Assembly (NCBI GenBank): GCA_030267965.1
Contig: BRYA01000175.1
Location: forward strand, 1-64,000
Direction of reading: 5' to 3'
From: Triparma columacea
Taxonomy: Eukaryota; Sar; Bolidophyceae; Parmales; Triparmaceae
Length of the DNA stretch: 64,000 nt
Below are positions 10,118 through 19,624 of this stretch, in pieces (position 1 is the stretch's first letter; every line of letters starts with the position of its first letter). Below the pieces are notes generated by a model. That model did no database searches. It had not been told where the DNA came from and saw only the letters and a list, made by a program, of their open reading frames with translations. A program made the translations under genes and the position numbers.

Positions 10118-13100
10118 ATGTACAACCCCAATCAACAATTTCAGGGCTACGCGCCACCTGTAAGTATAGTCGTTGTCGCTGTTTTCGTCGTATGGTGTTC
10201 ATATAGCCATAAAGGCTCAGAGAGTAGGAATGATCCAAGAAATTATCTCGAACGCTTTGATATTTTCAGACCCCCAACCTGCTTCCTACAACACTATCGA
10301 TATGCTTAATATAAACCCCCCCCACTTCACTTACTCATCACCCACTCCCTCCACATTCATAGCGCGGACCACCTTCAAATAATGGATATCCCCCACCCGC
10401 AGCGCCACCCCCACCGGGACAGGGTCAATTCATGGCTCCTCCTCCACCAACTGGTTATGGTGCACCTCCTCCACCCCCTCAAAACAACGGTATAGCGAAT
10501 CAGATGGGACAAATGTCGCTAAACAACGGGATGCAGCCACCCCCACCCATGCAGCAGCCCCCCGCTCCACAAATGTACTCTGCCCCCCCCGCCCCCCCTC
10601 CTCCTAGCCAGCCCACCAGGGCTCCCGCCGCTCCCCAGTTCTACCAGGCCCCCGCCTCCATGCAGTCCCCTCAAGGCGTCGGTGGTGGCGGTCAGTTCAT
10701 GTCCCCCGGTGCCCCCCATTCCTTCCAGCAGCAGCAGCAGCATTCCCAGGCCCCCTACACCGGGCAGCCGAACCCCAACCCCTACGCCAACCAGCAGCAG
10801 GCGCAGCAGCCTTACGGGGGGCAGCGGCAGGCCCCTGCACCCGCCCCAGCGGCTAACGTGGATTATATGGCGCAGGTTGACTTGAGCATAGAGGTGCCTA
10901 AACAGGTAAGGAGTTTTGCGGCAACAAGAGTTTCTGTTCACGAGCGGTATGCGGCGCCGAAGGCGAGCCGTTCTTATTATGTTACGTCACGTATTATCTA
11001 CTGGAAGAAGCTGGCGCAGATATCTTCTTTTTAGCCTCCGAATTTTGGAACTGCGGTCTTCGGCTCGCTGCGCTCGCCTTCGACCTCGGCCTCGGCAGAT
11101 GGGTATTCCACGGGCTCCTAACTCTCGATCCCCCCCCCCCCCCCAAAACCCTCCACACCCCCCAGTTCCTCCGCACCACGGTCTCCAAGATTCCCACCTC
11201 CTCCGCCCTCGCCTCCTCCTCTAAGCTTCCCATCGGTGGCGTTATCCGTCCCCTCGCCCCCTCCCCCACCTCCACCAATCCCTCCGATGACGGTGTTTCG
11301 GTAATCAACCCGGCGGCGAGCGGGATCATTAGGTGCAAGAGGTGCAGGACTTACATCAACCCGTTCGTGGCCTGGCTGGAGAACGGACGGAGGTGAGGGA
11401 GGAGGGATAGGGGAGAAGGACCGCAAGGCATCAGAGGAGCGCAAGGCAGCAGAGGAGCGCAAGGCATCAGAGGAGCGCAAGGCATCAGAGGAGCGCAAGA
11501 CATCAGAGGAGCGCAAGGTACCTCAACTTCTACACAAGCATGATCCCTTCCGCCACTCGCTTCGCTCGCCGCCGAAAATCCCTTCCGCAACTCGCTTCGC
11601 TCGTCGCCTTCAACACCCCACTAACCCCCCCCCAACCCCCCCCCCTCCTTTCAGGTGGAGGTGCAACATTTGCGGTCAGCTGAACGACGTCCCCTCCGCC
11701 TACTTCTGCCACCTCGACGAGGCCGGCAAGCGCCGCGACGCCTCCCAGCGGCCGGAGCTCTCCTGCGGCGTCGTCGAGTACGTCGCCCCCGCCGAGTACA
11801 TGGTCAGGCCCCCCCAACCCCCATGCTACTTCTTCGTCATCGACGTTAGCAGCGCGGCGGGGAGGGTGGGAGCGCTGAAGGCGATCGCGGAAGGTATCAA
11901 GATCACCATCGACGAGCTTACCGAGAACCCCCGGACCCAGATCGGGTTCCTTACGTTCGACAAGAGCGTGCACTTCTACAGCCTTAAGTCCACCCGTTCT
12001 ACCCCCGAGATGATGGTCGTGTCTGACCTGAAGGAACTTTTCATCCCAGCACCCGACGACCTCCTCGCTAACCTCTCCGACTCTCGCCATGTCGTCGACT
12101 CCTTCCTCGAGTCTCTCCCCTCCATGTTTTCCAACAACCAGGGGACAGAGAGCTGCCTGGGCCCGGCGCTCAAGGCGGCCTTCACGGTTTGCAAGGCGAT
12201 TGGAGGGAAAATGTGCGTGTTCCAAAGCGGACTGCCGAACCTTAGCGACGGGGCACTTAAACAGAGGGAGAACCCAAGGATTATGGGTACCAGTGAGGAG
12301 GTGAGTAGAGGACATGACTAGCGTTTAGGAATGTCTAGCAGGAGGGCGCAAGTGGCGAGCTATTTGCTTCGGTCACAACCCACGCACANNNNNNNNNNNN
12401 NNNNNNNNNNNNNNNNNNNNNNNNNNNCCCCCCCTCACACCCACTAACCCCTCTCCTACGCTACGCTCCCCACCAGTTCAAGCTCCTCACCCCCTCTATA
12501 AATTGGTACAAGGACACCGCGGTGGAGTTCAGCCGCAGCCAAATCTGCGTCGAGATGTTCGTCTTCCCCCACCAGTACGTCGACATCGCTACCATTACCG
12601 AGCTCACCAAGAACACCGCCGGCCAGCTCTACACCTACCCGAGTTTCAACTATGACACCGACACCGCCAGGTTTCACGCCGACCTCCAGCACGCGCTATC
12701 CAGGCGCACGGCGTTCGAGGCCGTCATGAGGGTCCGCTGCACCAGAGGCATGAGGATCCCTAACTTCTACGGGAACTTCAGTATCAGGGGTCAGGACCTC
12801 CTCGCCCTCCCCAACGTCACCTCGGACACGTGCATGGGCTTCGACCTCGTCCACGACGAGCCCATGCTCAACACCTCGGTCGTTTGCATACAATCAGCCC
12901 TCCTTTACACCTCGAGCGAAGGCGAGCGCAGAATACGCGTCCACACCCACGCGCTGCAGGTCACGTCTGTGCTTTCAGACGTCGTCAACTCCGTCGACAC
13001 TGACGCCGTCTGCAACCTCCTCTCGAAGCAGGCCCTCGACCTTAGCCTCAAGAGCGGTCTCGATACCGCCAGGATGAGGCTCCAGCAGGCCTGCATCGAC

Positions 13101-14743
13101 ATCATAAAGAGCGCCAAGGGAGGGGGAAGGAGCGTGGGAGTCTACGGGGCGAACGCCCATTACCCCTCCCAGAAAAAGCTCCAGCAGGACACGAGCCAGC
13201 AGGAGACGCCGGAGAGCCTGGCGCTTCTGCCCCTTTACACCATGGCGCTGCAGAAGAACATCGTCTTTAGGGGAGGGGCAGACGTTCACCCCGACGAGAG
13301 GGCCAGCCACATGGCGGCGCTGAGGGGGATGTGGATATCAGACAGCAGGCACTTCATTTACCCTAGAATGTTCTCCGTGCACGACATGGACGGCAGGGTG
13401 GGGACGGAGGTCGGGGAGGGGGAGGACGAGGACGAGGATAAAGTCTGCGGGAGGAACAACATCCTCCTTCCTGAGGTCGTGGACCTTTCGGTCGAGAACC
13501 TCAAGAGCGACGGGATCTTTCTCCTGGACAATAGTATCGAAATGTACCTGTGGGTCGGAAGGGCGGCTGACGCAAGCCTCCTATCGAGCCTGTTCGGCAC
13601 TGCAACACTCGAGGGGGCAGACATGGCGCAGATAAAGATCGTAGACGGCTCAGGTAAGGGGTGCGGCGAGCGAAGGGTGCGGCGAGCGAAGCGGCGAGCG
13701 AAGCGAGCCGCAGAGAGGGCTGTGTTAGAGCGACGATCCCCACAATGCGACCATCCCAATCAAGCGAAGCGATTCATTGGATGGTTAGAGGAGTAGTTTG
13801 TTTCCGCCCAATTTTTACCCATTCCATGACTCGCTTCGCTCCATTGCGCGCAGACCTAGCCTCAAGGCTGAGCTCCATAATATCAGGCCTAAGGTCCTCG
13901 GGAATTCCCAAACTCACAATTGTCAGGGAGGGAGACCAGATGGTCGAGCAGCGGTTCTTCTGGCACCTAGTCGAGGACAGGGCTAGCTTCCACGGGACGT
14001 ACAGCTACGCGGACTACATGCAACTGATCAATAGTGGGGGCCAACAGGGCGTAGTCGCAGCTCAGCCCGTGCCGAACAACGGAGGAGGGTACGGAGGAGC
14101 GGGGGGAGGAGGAGGGATGCCGGGGCCCCCACCGTCCAACAATATGGGAGGGGGGTACATGCAACCACCGACGAGCGGGAACAACATGGGCATGGGAGGA
14201 CCGCCGAGAAGCGGACCACCAACGAACGGTGGACCGCCAATGGGAATGGGAGGGGGGATGGGAGGACCGCCAACTGGAATGGGAGGACCGCCGACCGGAA
14301 TGGGAGGTCCGCCAACTGGAATGGGAGGACCGCCAACTGGAATGGGAGGACCGCCGACTGGAATGGGAGGACCGCCGACCGGAATGGGAGGACCGCCAAC
14401 ATCAGGGTACGGAGGTCCTCCTCAAATGTCCACCCAGCCCCCCATGCAGCAGCAACAACACGCGCCTCCTGCTCCTCCTGCGCAGCAGCAGCAGCAGCAG
14501 CAACAACAGCAGCAATACGCCCCCCCCCCTACATCCATGTCTCAACCTCCCATGCAGCAGGCGGGATACGGAGCTCCCCCAACCATGGCATCTCAGCCTC
14601 CTCCAATGTCCTCGCAACAGGTAGTTCCCCCGCAGCAACAACAGCAGCAACCACCAATGTCCCAACAACCTCCACCCCAAATGTCAGCACCACCTACGTC
14701 GAATTCATACGCGATGGGACCACCACCTACATCCAACTTCTAA
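10118..14743 (+). CDS. SEC24: COPII coat cargo-binding subunit SEC24
   Basis: SEC24 binds cargo and pairs with SEC23 on ER exit vesicles. Well-phased exons are 10403-10905, 11166-11392, 11655-12300, 12477-13653 and 13854-14743. A Pro/Gln-rich N-terminus leads into the conserved entry FLRTTVSKIP. The zinc finger follows, CKRC then CNIC about 20 residues later, split by an intron. Next come the trunk domain (CYFFVIDVS..., QIGFLTFDKSVHFY), the beta-sandwich and helical domains (FKLLTPSINWYKD onward) and the gelsolin-like domain (DGIFLLDNSIEMYLWVG). The family normally ends soon after the gelsolin domain. Here some 230 residues of Gly/Pro/Met repeats and poly-Gln follow in frame, ending at TAA 14741. 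A likely first exon 10118-10159 (MYNPNQQFQGYAPP, donor GTAAGT) is one base out of phase with 10403, so the true start is unsettled; 10432 is the fallback. Confidence 0.92.
11422..11518. repeat. Intronic 18-bp tandem repeat in SEC24
   Basis: Five units of cgcaaggcatcagaggag plus a partial sixth, with single-base variants (gcagc, gacatc), inside the SEC24 intron 11393-11654. It lies just after the donor and is absent from the coding frame of SEC24. Confidence 0.9.
12389..12427. other. Assembly gap (39 N)
   Basis: Run of N inside the SEC24 intron 12301-12476. The flanking exons join without loss of any conserved SEC24 segment (...MGTSEE then FKLLTPS...), so the gap probably hides intron sequence only. 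Confidence 0.97.
14264..14389 (+). repeat. Coding 21-bp repeat in SEC24 tail
   Basis: Six units of ggaccgccaactggaatggg (plus one base) encode tandem GPPTGMG heptads in the SEC24 C-terminal extension. A poly-Gln run encoded by CAG/CAA follows near 14482-14515. Unit-to-unit changes are mostly synonymous. Confidence 0.9.
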
Positions 14744-14968
14744 CATTCCCAAAAAGAGCAAGGGAAGGAAGGGGGGAGGTGTTTAGGGGAAAGGAACGGG
14801 GGAGGAGGAGGAGGAGAAAAGTACGGATTATTAACTTTAAATTAACGCATGGGCGAAAAGAAGTCGAGATAAAACAAACTTTAAGGTTTTTTTCCTTCAA
14901 AACGCTAAGATATCTTTGGTTTGTTTTGAGATCCCCTTACCCCCCCTCTTCCCCCCCCCTCCCCCCCT

Positions 14969-15244
14969 TCACTGCGTGTCCTTAAACTCGACAAACTTGC
15001 CGCTATTCTCTTTCCATTTAAGTAACTTCTCCATACAAACCTCCTTCCTATCCCCCTTACTCTTAACCACAACCAATTTCTTCTCAACATCAGTCTCCAC
15101 TCCAACAACGCCTTCAATTTTAGTAAGAATACGGGTTACTGCACCGGAACATCCGGAACATGTCATGCCTACGGAGTAGGTTGTGGTTACGATACCAGAG
15201 GAATCGGGGGGGGAGGGGTTCGGACGAGACTCAGATGCTCCCAT
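14969..15244 (-). CDS. ATX1/ATOX1-like copper chaperone (HMA domain)
   Basis: A 91-residue single-exon protein. HMA-domain chaperones of this size carry Cu(I) in the cytosol to P-type ATPases. The metal site is MTCSGC (M-x-C-x-x-C), preceded by TTYSVG. It is followed by the usual helix (SGAVTRILTKIEGVVGVETD) and the beta strand KKLVVVKSKG, then a second helix and strand. The N-terminus starts MGASESR, so myristoylation at Gly2 is conceivable. It lies tail to tail with SEC24 (226 bp apart) on the opposite strand. Domain is clear; target ATPase unknown. Confidence 0.9.
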   Translation of the reverse strand: MGASESRPNPSPPDSSGIVTTTYSVGMTCSGCSGAVTRILTKIEGVVGVETDVEKKLVVVKSKGDRKEVCMEKLLKWKENSGKFVEFKDTQ

Positions 15245-15865
15245 TTTATAGTTTTTATGGGGGGGTTACTTGAAAGAGGAACGTTTAAAGGGTTGGACTG
15301 TAGGTTTGGTAAGGAAGGGTGGTGAATGCGAGGTATGAGATGTGTGAGAAATGTGGGTTTGAGGGGGATAAGAAAAAGAGAACTCGAAGGAATTGGGTTA
15401 ATGGCTCTCATTTTTTTGTTTGGAGCGTGTTGGAGGTATAGAAATGGCGTATTAGGGGTATTTAGGGCTAAATTAAGACATGGGTTGTATTTATATTGTG
15501 TGGTATCGTATGTGTGAGGGGAAATGGTCACCTTTTGTTTTGCTCTTGTTTTGCTGCTTTTTGGCCAGGCCAGGTGTAGTTTTTTGTCAGATTCTGAATC
15601 TAACCAAAACCCTCTAACCTCAACAACAACTCCAGCTGGAATGATCCCGCGCCCAAGGAATGAGTCCAAGCCTACTTGTCCACATTCCATTTCAGGTTTG
15701 CCAATGACGGGTATTCATAGAGTATTTTCTTTGGCAACAGAAACTCTATCCACAAAAACCCTTCTTCCGCTTGTTCCGCCCCCCAAATTTGCCCTTCCAT
15801 TTCACCATTAAAATCCAATCCTCAAAAAAATATCCAGCCTCGCAATTACACCCAACAATTTAAGC
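15245..15865. other. Intergenic region
   Basis: Divergent spacer between the copper chaperone and SNRNP40. It holds ORFs on both strands: 15524-15811 (+, hydrophobic start) and 15187-15690 (-). Neither has family support or splice signals, so nothing is called. The last 50 bp hold the SNRNP40 leader. Confidence 0.4.
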
Positions 15866-16924
15866 ATGCCCTCGACACGTGGATCAAAACGCGTCAAGAC
15901 ATCCCACCCACCTTCACCCTCAATCTCCACAGCTTTATCTCTCCCCCCCCAGCCTTCCGTGGACTCTGACAAAATGTCTCTCCCCTCTCCTAACATGTCT
16001 CTCACCGGTCATACATCATCCGTATACTCCATAGCCTTCGCTCCTCCCCCCCTCGATGCCTCAGATTCCCCCCCCTCCTTATCAATGGCATCCGGTGGTT
16101 ACGACGGTTCGATCCTCCTCTGGTCTCTATCCCCACGTTCCGTCCAAAACTACAACGTCATAACCTCCTTCAAGAACGCCGTCACATCCCTCCAATACAC
16201 ATCCCCCTCCACCCTGTTAGCCTCGTCAGCTGATAAGTCTGTATCTTTTATAGACTCTGAAGCTTGTATACGCATCCGTAAATACACACATCATACATCC
16301 GTAGTAAACGATGTATCCCACGACCCTACCACGTCATCGTGCTACTCTGTATCTGACGATAGGATGCTATGCGGGTTCGATGCTAGGTGTAAAGGTACGA
16401 CATTCAAGGTCAAACATGAATACCAGATTACAGCAGTAGCGGCAGGGGGGGGGAGGGTTTACACAGCGGGTGTTGACAACGTTATCAGAGCATGGGATGC
16501 TAGAAAACTGGTCGGGGACGATGATGATTCCCCGATCTTCACGCTCTCAGGCCACACCGACACTCCCACAGGTTTATGCATCGGTGGTACAACCTCCTCC
16601 CTCCTCTACTCAAACGCCATGGACAACACCATAAGGGCGTGGGATATCTCCCCTTACTCCTCCAACCCCACCCGGTGCACATGGGTGAAAGAGGGTGTAG
16701 TTAAACACGATTCCGAGAAACGTCTTCTCCGCATATCCTACAACTCTAACAATACACTTACACCAGGATCATCTGATGGTATAGTGAACGTAATGGACGG
16801 GGAGAGTGGGGATGTGCTATTCAAGTTACCGGGACATAAAGGGGCGGTTACGGACGCGAAGGTTTTTAAGGGGGTGCTCGCGAGCGCGGGTGTTGATAGA
16901 CAGGTTATTATCGGGGAACTCTAA
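15866..16924 (+). CDS. SNRNP40: U5 snRNP 40 kDa WD40 protein (SNRNP40-like)
   Basis: Single exon, 352 residues, close to the size of human SNRNP40. After about 45 disordered residues a seven-bladed WD40 propeller begins at MSLTGHTSSVYSIAF. Blades are marked by MASGGYDGSILLWSL, LLASSADKSVSFIDSE, RVYTAGVDNVIRAWDAR, LYSNAMDNTIRAWDIS and VLASAGVDRQVIIGEL. The blade wording (AGVDNVIRAWD, NAMDNTIRAWDI) matches the spliceosomal SNRNP40 family, which sits on PRP8 in the U5 snRNP. A general WD40 protein is the alternative. The 3' end is duplicated downstream. Confidence 0.85.
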   Translation: MPSTRGSKRVKTSHPPSPSISTALSLPPQPSVDSDKMSLPSPNMSLTGHTSSVYSIAFAPPPLDASDSPPSLSMASGGYDGSILLWSLSPRSVQNYNVITSFKNAVTSLQYTSPSTLLASSADKSVSFIDSEACIRIRKYTHHTSVVNDVSHDPTTSSCYSVSDDRMLCGFDARCKGTTFKVKHEYQITAVAAGGGRVYTAGVDNVIRAWDARKLVGDDDDSPIFTLSGHTDTPTGLCIGGTTSSLLYSNAMDNTIRAWDISPYSSNPTRCTWVKEGVVKHDSEKRLLRISYNSNNTLTPGSSDGIVNVMDGESGDVLFKLPGHKGAVTDAKVFKGVLASAGVDRQVIIGEL

Positions 16925-16934
16925 AAAGACACCT

Positions 16935-17215
16935 TACAACTCTGACGGTACACTTACACCTGGAATCACTCCGATGGTATAGTAAACGTAATGGACTCTG
17001 ATACGGGTGATGTGTTATTCAAGTTACCGGGACATAAAGGGGCGGTTACTGACGCGAAGGTTTTTAAGGGGGTGCTCGCGAGCGCGGGTGTTGATAGACA
17101 GGTTATTATCGGGGAACTCTAATAAAGACATAAGGGTATGGAGGAGCTAAGGTTTGTAAGGGGGGGGGAGCGAACGCAGGGATTGATAGGCAGTTTAATT
17201 ACCGGGGAACTTTGA
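16935..17215 (+). pseudogene. Duplicated, decayed 3' end of SNRNP40
   Basis: Positions 16935-17130 repeat 16739-16931 almost base for base from the last blades through the stop codon and flanking aaagaca. An indel near the aatcactccg segment breaks the frame and brings in an early TAG. A second, much more degraded copy of only the last stretch follows at about 17130-17215 (aaggtttgtaagg... ggggaactttga). No start codon or own promoter; these are tail fragments behind the intact gene. Confidence 0.85.
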
Positions 17216-17504
17216 ACGGGGGGGAGAGGGAAGGAGAAGTGGGGAACGGTTCGGGTGAGGGAGGAGGGGAGGGACGAAGGTGGGGTGGGATAAGGTGAAT
17301 GTATTTCACCGATATATGAAAAAAAAAACTGCAGATTAAATCACGAATCATCCCCCTCCCCTATCGTCGCCATTTCGCTCCCTCTTGTCCAAATAAGTTT
17401 TTCCAATCTCTGATAATAATGAGAGGATTTGGTTCGAATTTTGAGGGATTGAAAGGGACCCTTGCAATCTATTTACTGGCCAAATTCGATAAATACAAGA
17501 GTTC

Positions 17505-18263
17505 ATGTCGTATGTGCCGTTGCCTTCTGGTGACCTAATGTCGCATATGGACAAGTTTGCGCCAAATACCTCCTCAATAGATGAATTCAAGGCTGAAGAA
17601 TTTCCATCTTCGGACCCTGGTATCCTTGCTGAGTTTCAAGGAGGGAACAAGAGTACATCGACAGCGGGTGGTGTCGAAGGAATGAGTAGAGAAGATGTTG
17701 TTAAAGATGATGACGTGGTACGCCATGATTTGCTTGTTTGCCAACCATGTGATGAGGATGAGGAGAATGTGGAGGTTGTTGCTGAAGGGAAGACCAACAG
17801 CAGGAGCAAGAAGCGAAAGAGAGTATTCCATAATGACATAATGACTGATGAATATGTCGACGATAATGACGAGAACGTTGACTCTTGGAACGGTGGTGGT
17901 AATGGTGTGACATGGCAGCTCTGTGAGGACTGCGACTACAAAACGAAGCACAAACATAGTCTCAAGACGCATCGCGCAGCTATCCACAACAAAAACGTGA
18001 CCTGGCACTACTGTAATGACTGCGACTACAAAGCGAAGCAAAAAGGCCACCTCAAGCAGCATCGCGCATTGATCCACAACAAAAACGTGACCTGGCACTA
18101 CTGTAAGGACTGTGACTACAAAGCAAAGCAAAGAGGCACTCTCAATCGGCATCGCGCAGATATCCACAATGAAAACGTGATCTGGCACTACTGTAAGGAC
18201 TGCGACTACAAAGCGAAGCGAAAAAGCAATCTCAAGAAGCATCGCGCAAACATCCACAAATGA
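17505..18263 (+). CDS. C2H2 zinc-finger protein, copy 1 (4 fingers)
   Basis: 252 residues, single exon. An acidic N-terminal half contains a basic NLS-like SRSKKRKR near residue 102. Four tandem 30-residue fingers of the form C-x2-C-x12-H-x4-H follow: CEDCDYKTKHKHSLKTHRAAIH and three relatives. Linkers read NKNVTWHYC rather than the TGEKP of animal arrays. The final finger ends at HK and TGA. Probably a nuclear nucleic-acid-binding protein, inferred from the fingers. Just past the stop a further finger-like start (WHHCEE...) is readable out of frame, a decayed fifth finger. Confidence 0.85.
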   Translation: MSYVPLPSGDLMSHMDKFAPNTSSIDEFKAEEFPSSDPGILAEFQGGNKSTSTAGGVEGMSREDVVKDDDVVRHDLLVCQPCDEDEENVEVVAEGKTNSRSKKRKRVFHNDIMTDEYVDDNDENVDSWNGGGNGVTWQLCEDCDYKTKHKHSLKTHRAAIHNKNVTWHYCNDCDYKAKQKGHLKQHRALIHNKNVTWHYCKDCDYKAKQRGTLNRHRADIHNENVIWHYCKDCDYKAKRKSNLKKHRANIHK

Positions 18264-18586
18264 AATAAACCATGATCTTGGCACCACTGTGAGGAAACTG
18301 AGACTAACAAAACGAAAGAAAAAGAAAAACGACATGGTGCCTCAATGGACATGGCAACTCAATGCACTAAAATACATTTAGTTTTTCTTGTAAAGCAAAA
18401 ATCTGCAGATTAATTCACGCGAGTCACCCCCCTCCCCTATATCGTCGCCCTTTCGCTCCCTCTTGTCCAAATAAGTTTTCCAAATCTCTGATAATATTGG
18501 TTGGATTTGGAGGTTCGAATTTTGAGGGATTGAACAAAGACCCTTGCAATCTATTTACTGGCCAAATCCGATAAATACAAGAGTTC

Positions 18587-19429
18587 ATGTCGTATGTTCC
18601 GTTGCTTTCTGGTGACCTAATGTCGCATATCGACATGTTTGCGCCAAATACCTCCTCAATAGATGATTTCAAGGCTGAAGAATTTCCATCTTCGGACCCT
18701 GGTATCCTTGCTGAGTTTCAAGGAGGGAACAAGAGTACATCGACAGCGGGTGGTGTCGAAGGAATGAGTAGAGAAGATATTGTTGAAGAGGATGACGTTG
18801 TACTCCATGATTTGCTTGTTTGCCAACCATGTGATGAAGATGAGAATGTGGAGGTTGTTGCTGAAGGGAAGACCAACAGCAGGAGCAAGAAGCGAAAGAG
18901 AGGAATGACGATGAAATACTCCGATGAATACGTCGACGATAATGACGAGAACGTTGACTCTTTGAATGGTGATGGTAATGGTGTGACTTGGCACCTCTGT
19001 CAGGACTGTGACTACAAAACGAAGCGAAAAGACCATCTCAAGAAGCATCGCGCATCTATCCACAATGAAAACGTGACCTGGCTCTACTGTAAGGACTGCG
19101 ACTACAAAGCGAAGCAAAAAAACCATCTCAAGAACCATCGCGCAGCTATCCACAACAAAAACGTGACCTGGTACTACTGTAAGGACTGTGACTACAAAGC
19201 GAAGTTTAAAGGCTCTCTCAAGACGCATCGCGCATTCATCCACAATAAAAACGTGATCTGGCACCAATGTAAGGACTGTGACTACAAAGCGAAGCACAAA
19301 GGCCATCTCAATCAGCATCGCGCATTCATCCACAATGAAAATGTGACCTGGCACCAATGTAAGGACTGTGACTACAAAGCAAAGCAAAAAGGTCATCTCA
19401 AGGTGCATCGCGCAAGTATCCACAAATGA
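18587..19429 (+). CDS. C2H2 zinc-finger protein, copy 2 (5 fingers)
   Basis: 280 residues, tandem paralogue of the gene at 17505. The N-terminal 70 residues are almost unchanged; a short segment before the fingers (RGMTMKYSDEYVDD) has diverged. Five 30-residue fingers follow, each with CxDCDYK and HRAxIH, against four in copy 1. The finger positions expected to contact DNA (between the second Cys and first His, such as RKDH, QKNH, FKGS, HKGH, QKGH) vary most. The same decayed finger remnant (WHHCEE) lies after the stop. Confidence 0.85.
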   Translation: MSYVPLLSGDLMSHIDMFAPNTSSIDDFKAEEFPSSDPGILAEFQGGNKSTSTAGGVEGMSREDIVEEDDVVLHDLLVCQPCDEDENVEVVAEGKTNSRSKKRKRGMTMKYSDEYVDDNDENVDSLNGDGNGVTWHLCQDCDYKTKRKDHLKKHRASIHNENVTWLYCKDCDYKAKQKNHLKNHRAAIHNKNVTWYYCKDCDYKAKFKGSLKTHRAFIHNKNVIWHQCKDCDYKAKHKGHLNQHRAFIHNENVTWHQCKDCDYKAKQKGHLKVHRASIHK

Positions 19430-19624
19430 AAAAAACCATGACCTTGGCACCACTGTGAGGAACTGAGACTAACAAAACGAAAGAAGAAAAAACCCGATAT
19501 CTAAAAATCTACATGACGACTCAATGGACATGACGAGTCAATGCACTTAAATACATTTTATTTGTTCTTGTAAATCAAACCACACTCTTATTTTGAAATA
19601 GTAGCAACTTTGAACCCCTCCGCT

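Larger units (their letters stand above)
17330..19560 (+). repeat. Tandem gene duplication, two ~1.1-kb units
   Basis: Unit 1 runs about 17330-18400 and unit 2 about 18405-19560. Each holds the same 5' flank (containing caatctatttactggccaa), a zinc-finger ORF and the same 3' flank (tcaatgcactaaaatacattt-like). The first 60-70 codons are nearly identical between units, while the finger arrays differ in number and sequence. Confidence 0.9.

Noticed and set aside
6846..11518. Short regular repeats that could suggest a CRISPR array
   Set aside because: Units are contiguous with no unique spacers and lie in eukaryotic introns.
15524..15811. 95-codon ORF with a signal-like hydrophobic start
   Set aside because: No family match, an equally long ORF lies on the other strand, and no splice or promoter support.
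17430..17450. ggttcgaattt, like a tRNA T-arm
   Set aside because: No matching acceptor, D or anticodon stems around it, and the same string recurs in the duplicated zinc-finger flank.
17574..19453. Reverse-strand ORFs of about 250 residues opposite both zinc-finger genes
   Set aside because: They arise from the regular 90-bp finger repeat; the forward frame has the Cys/His pattern.
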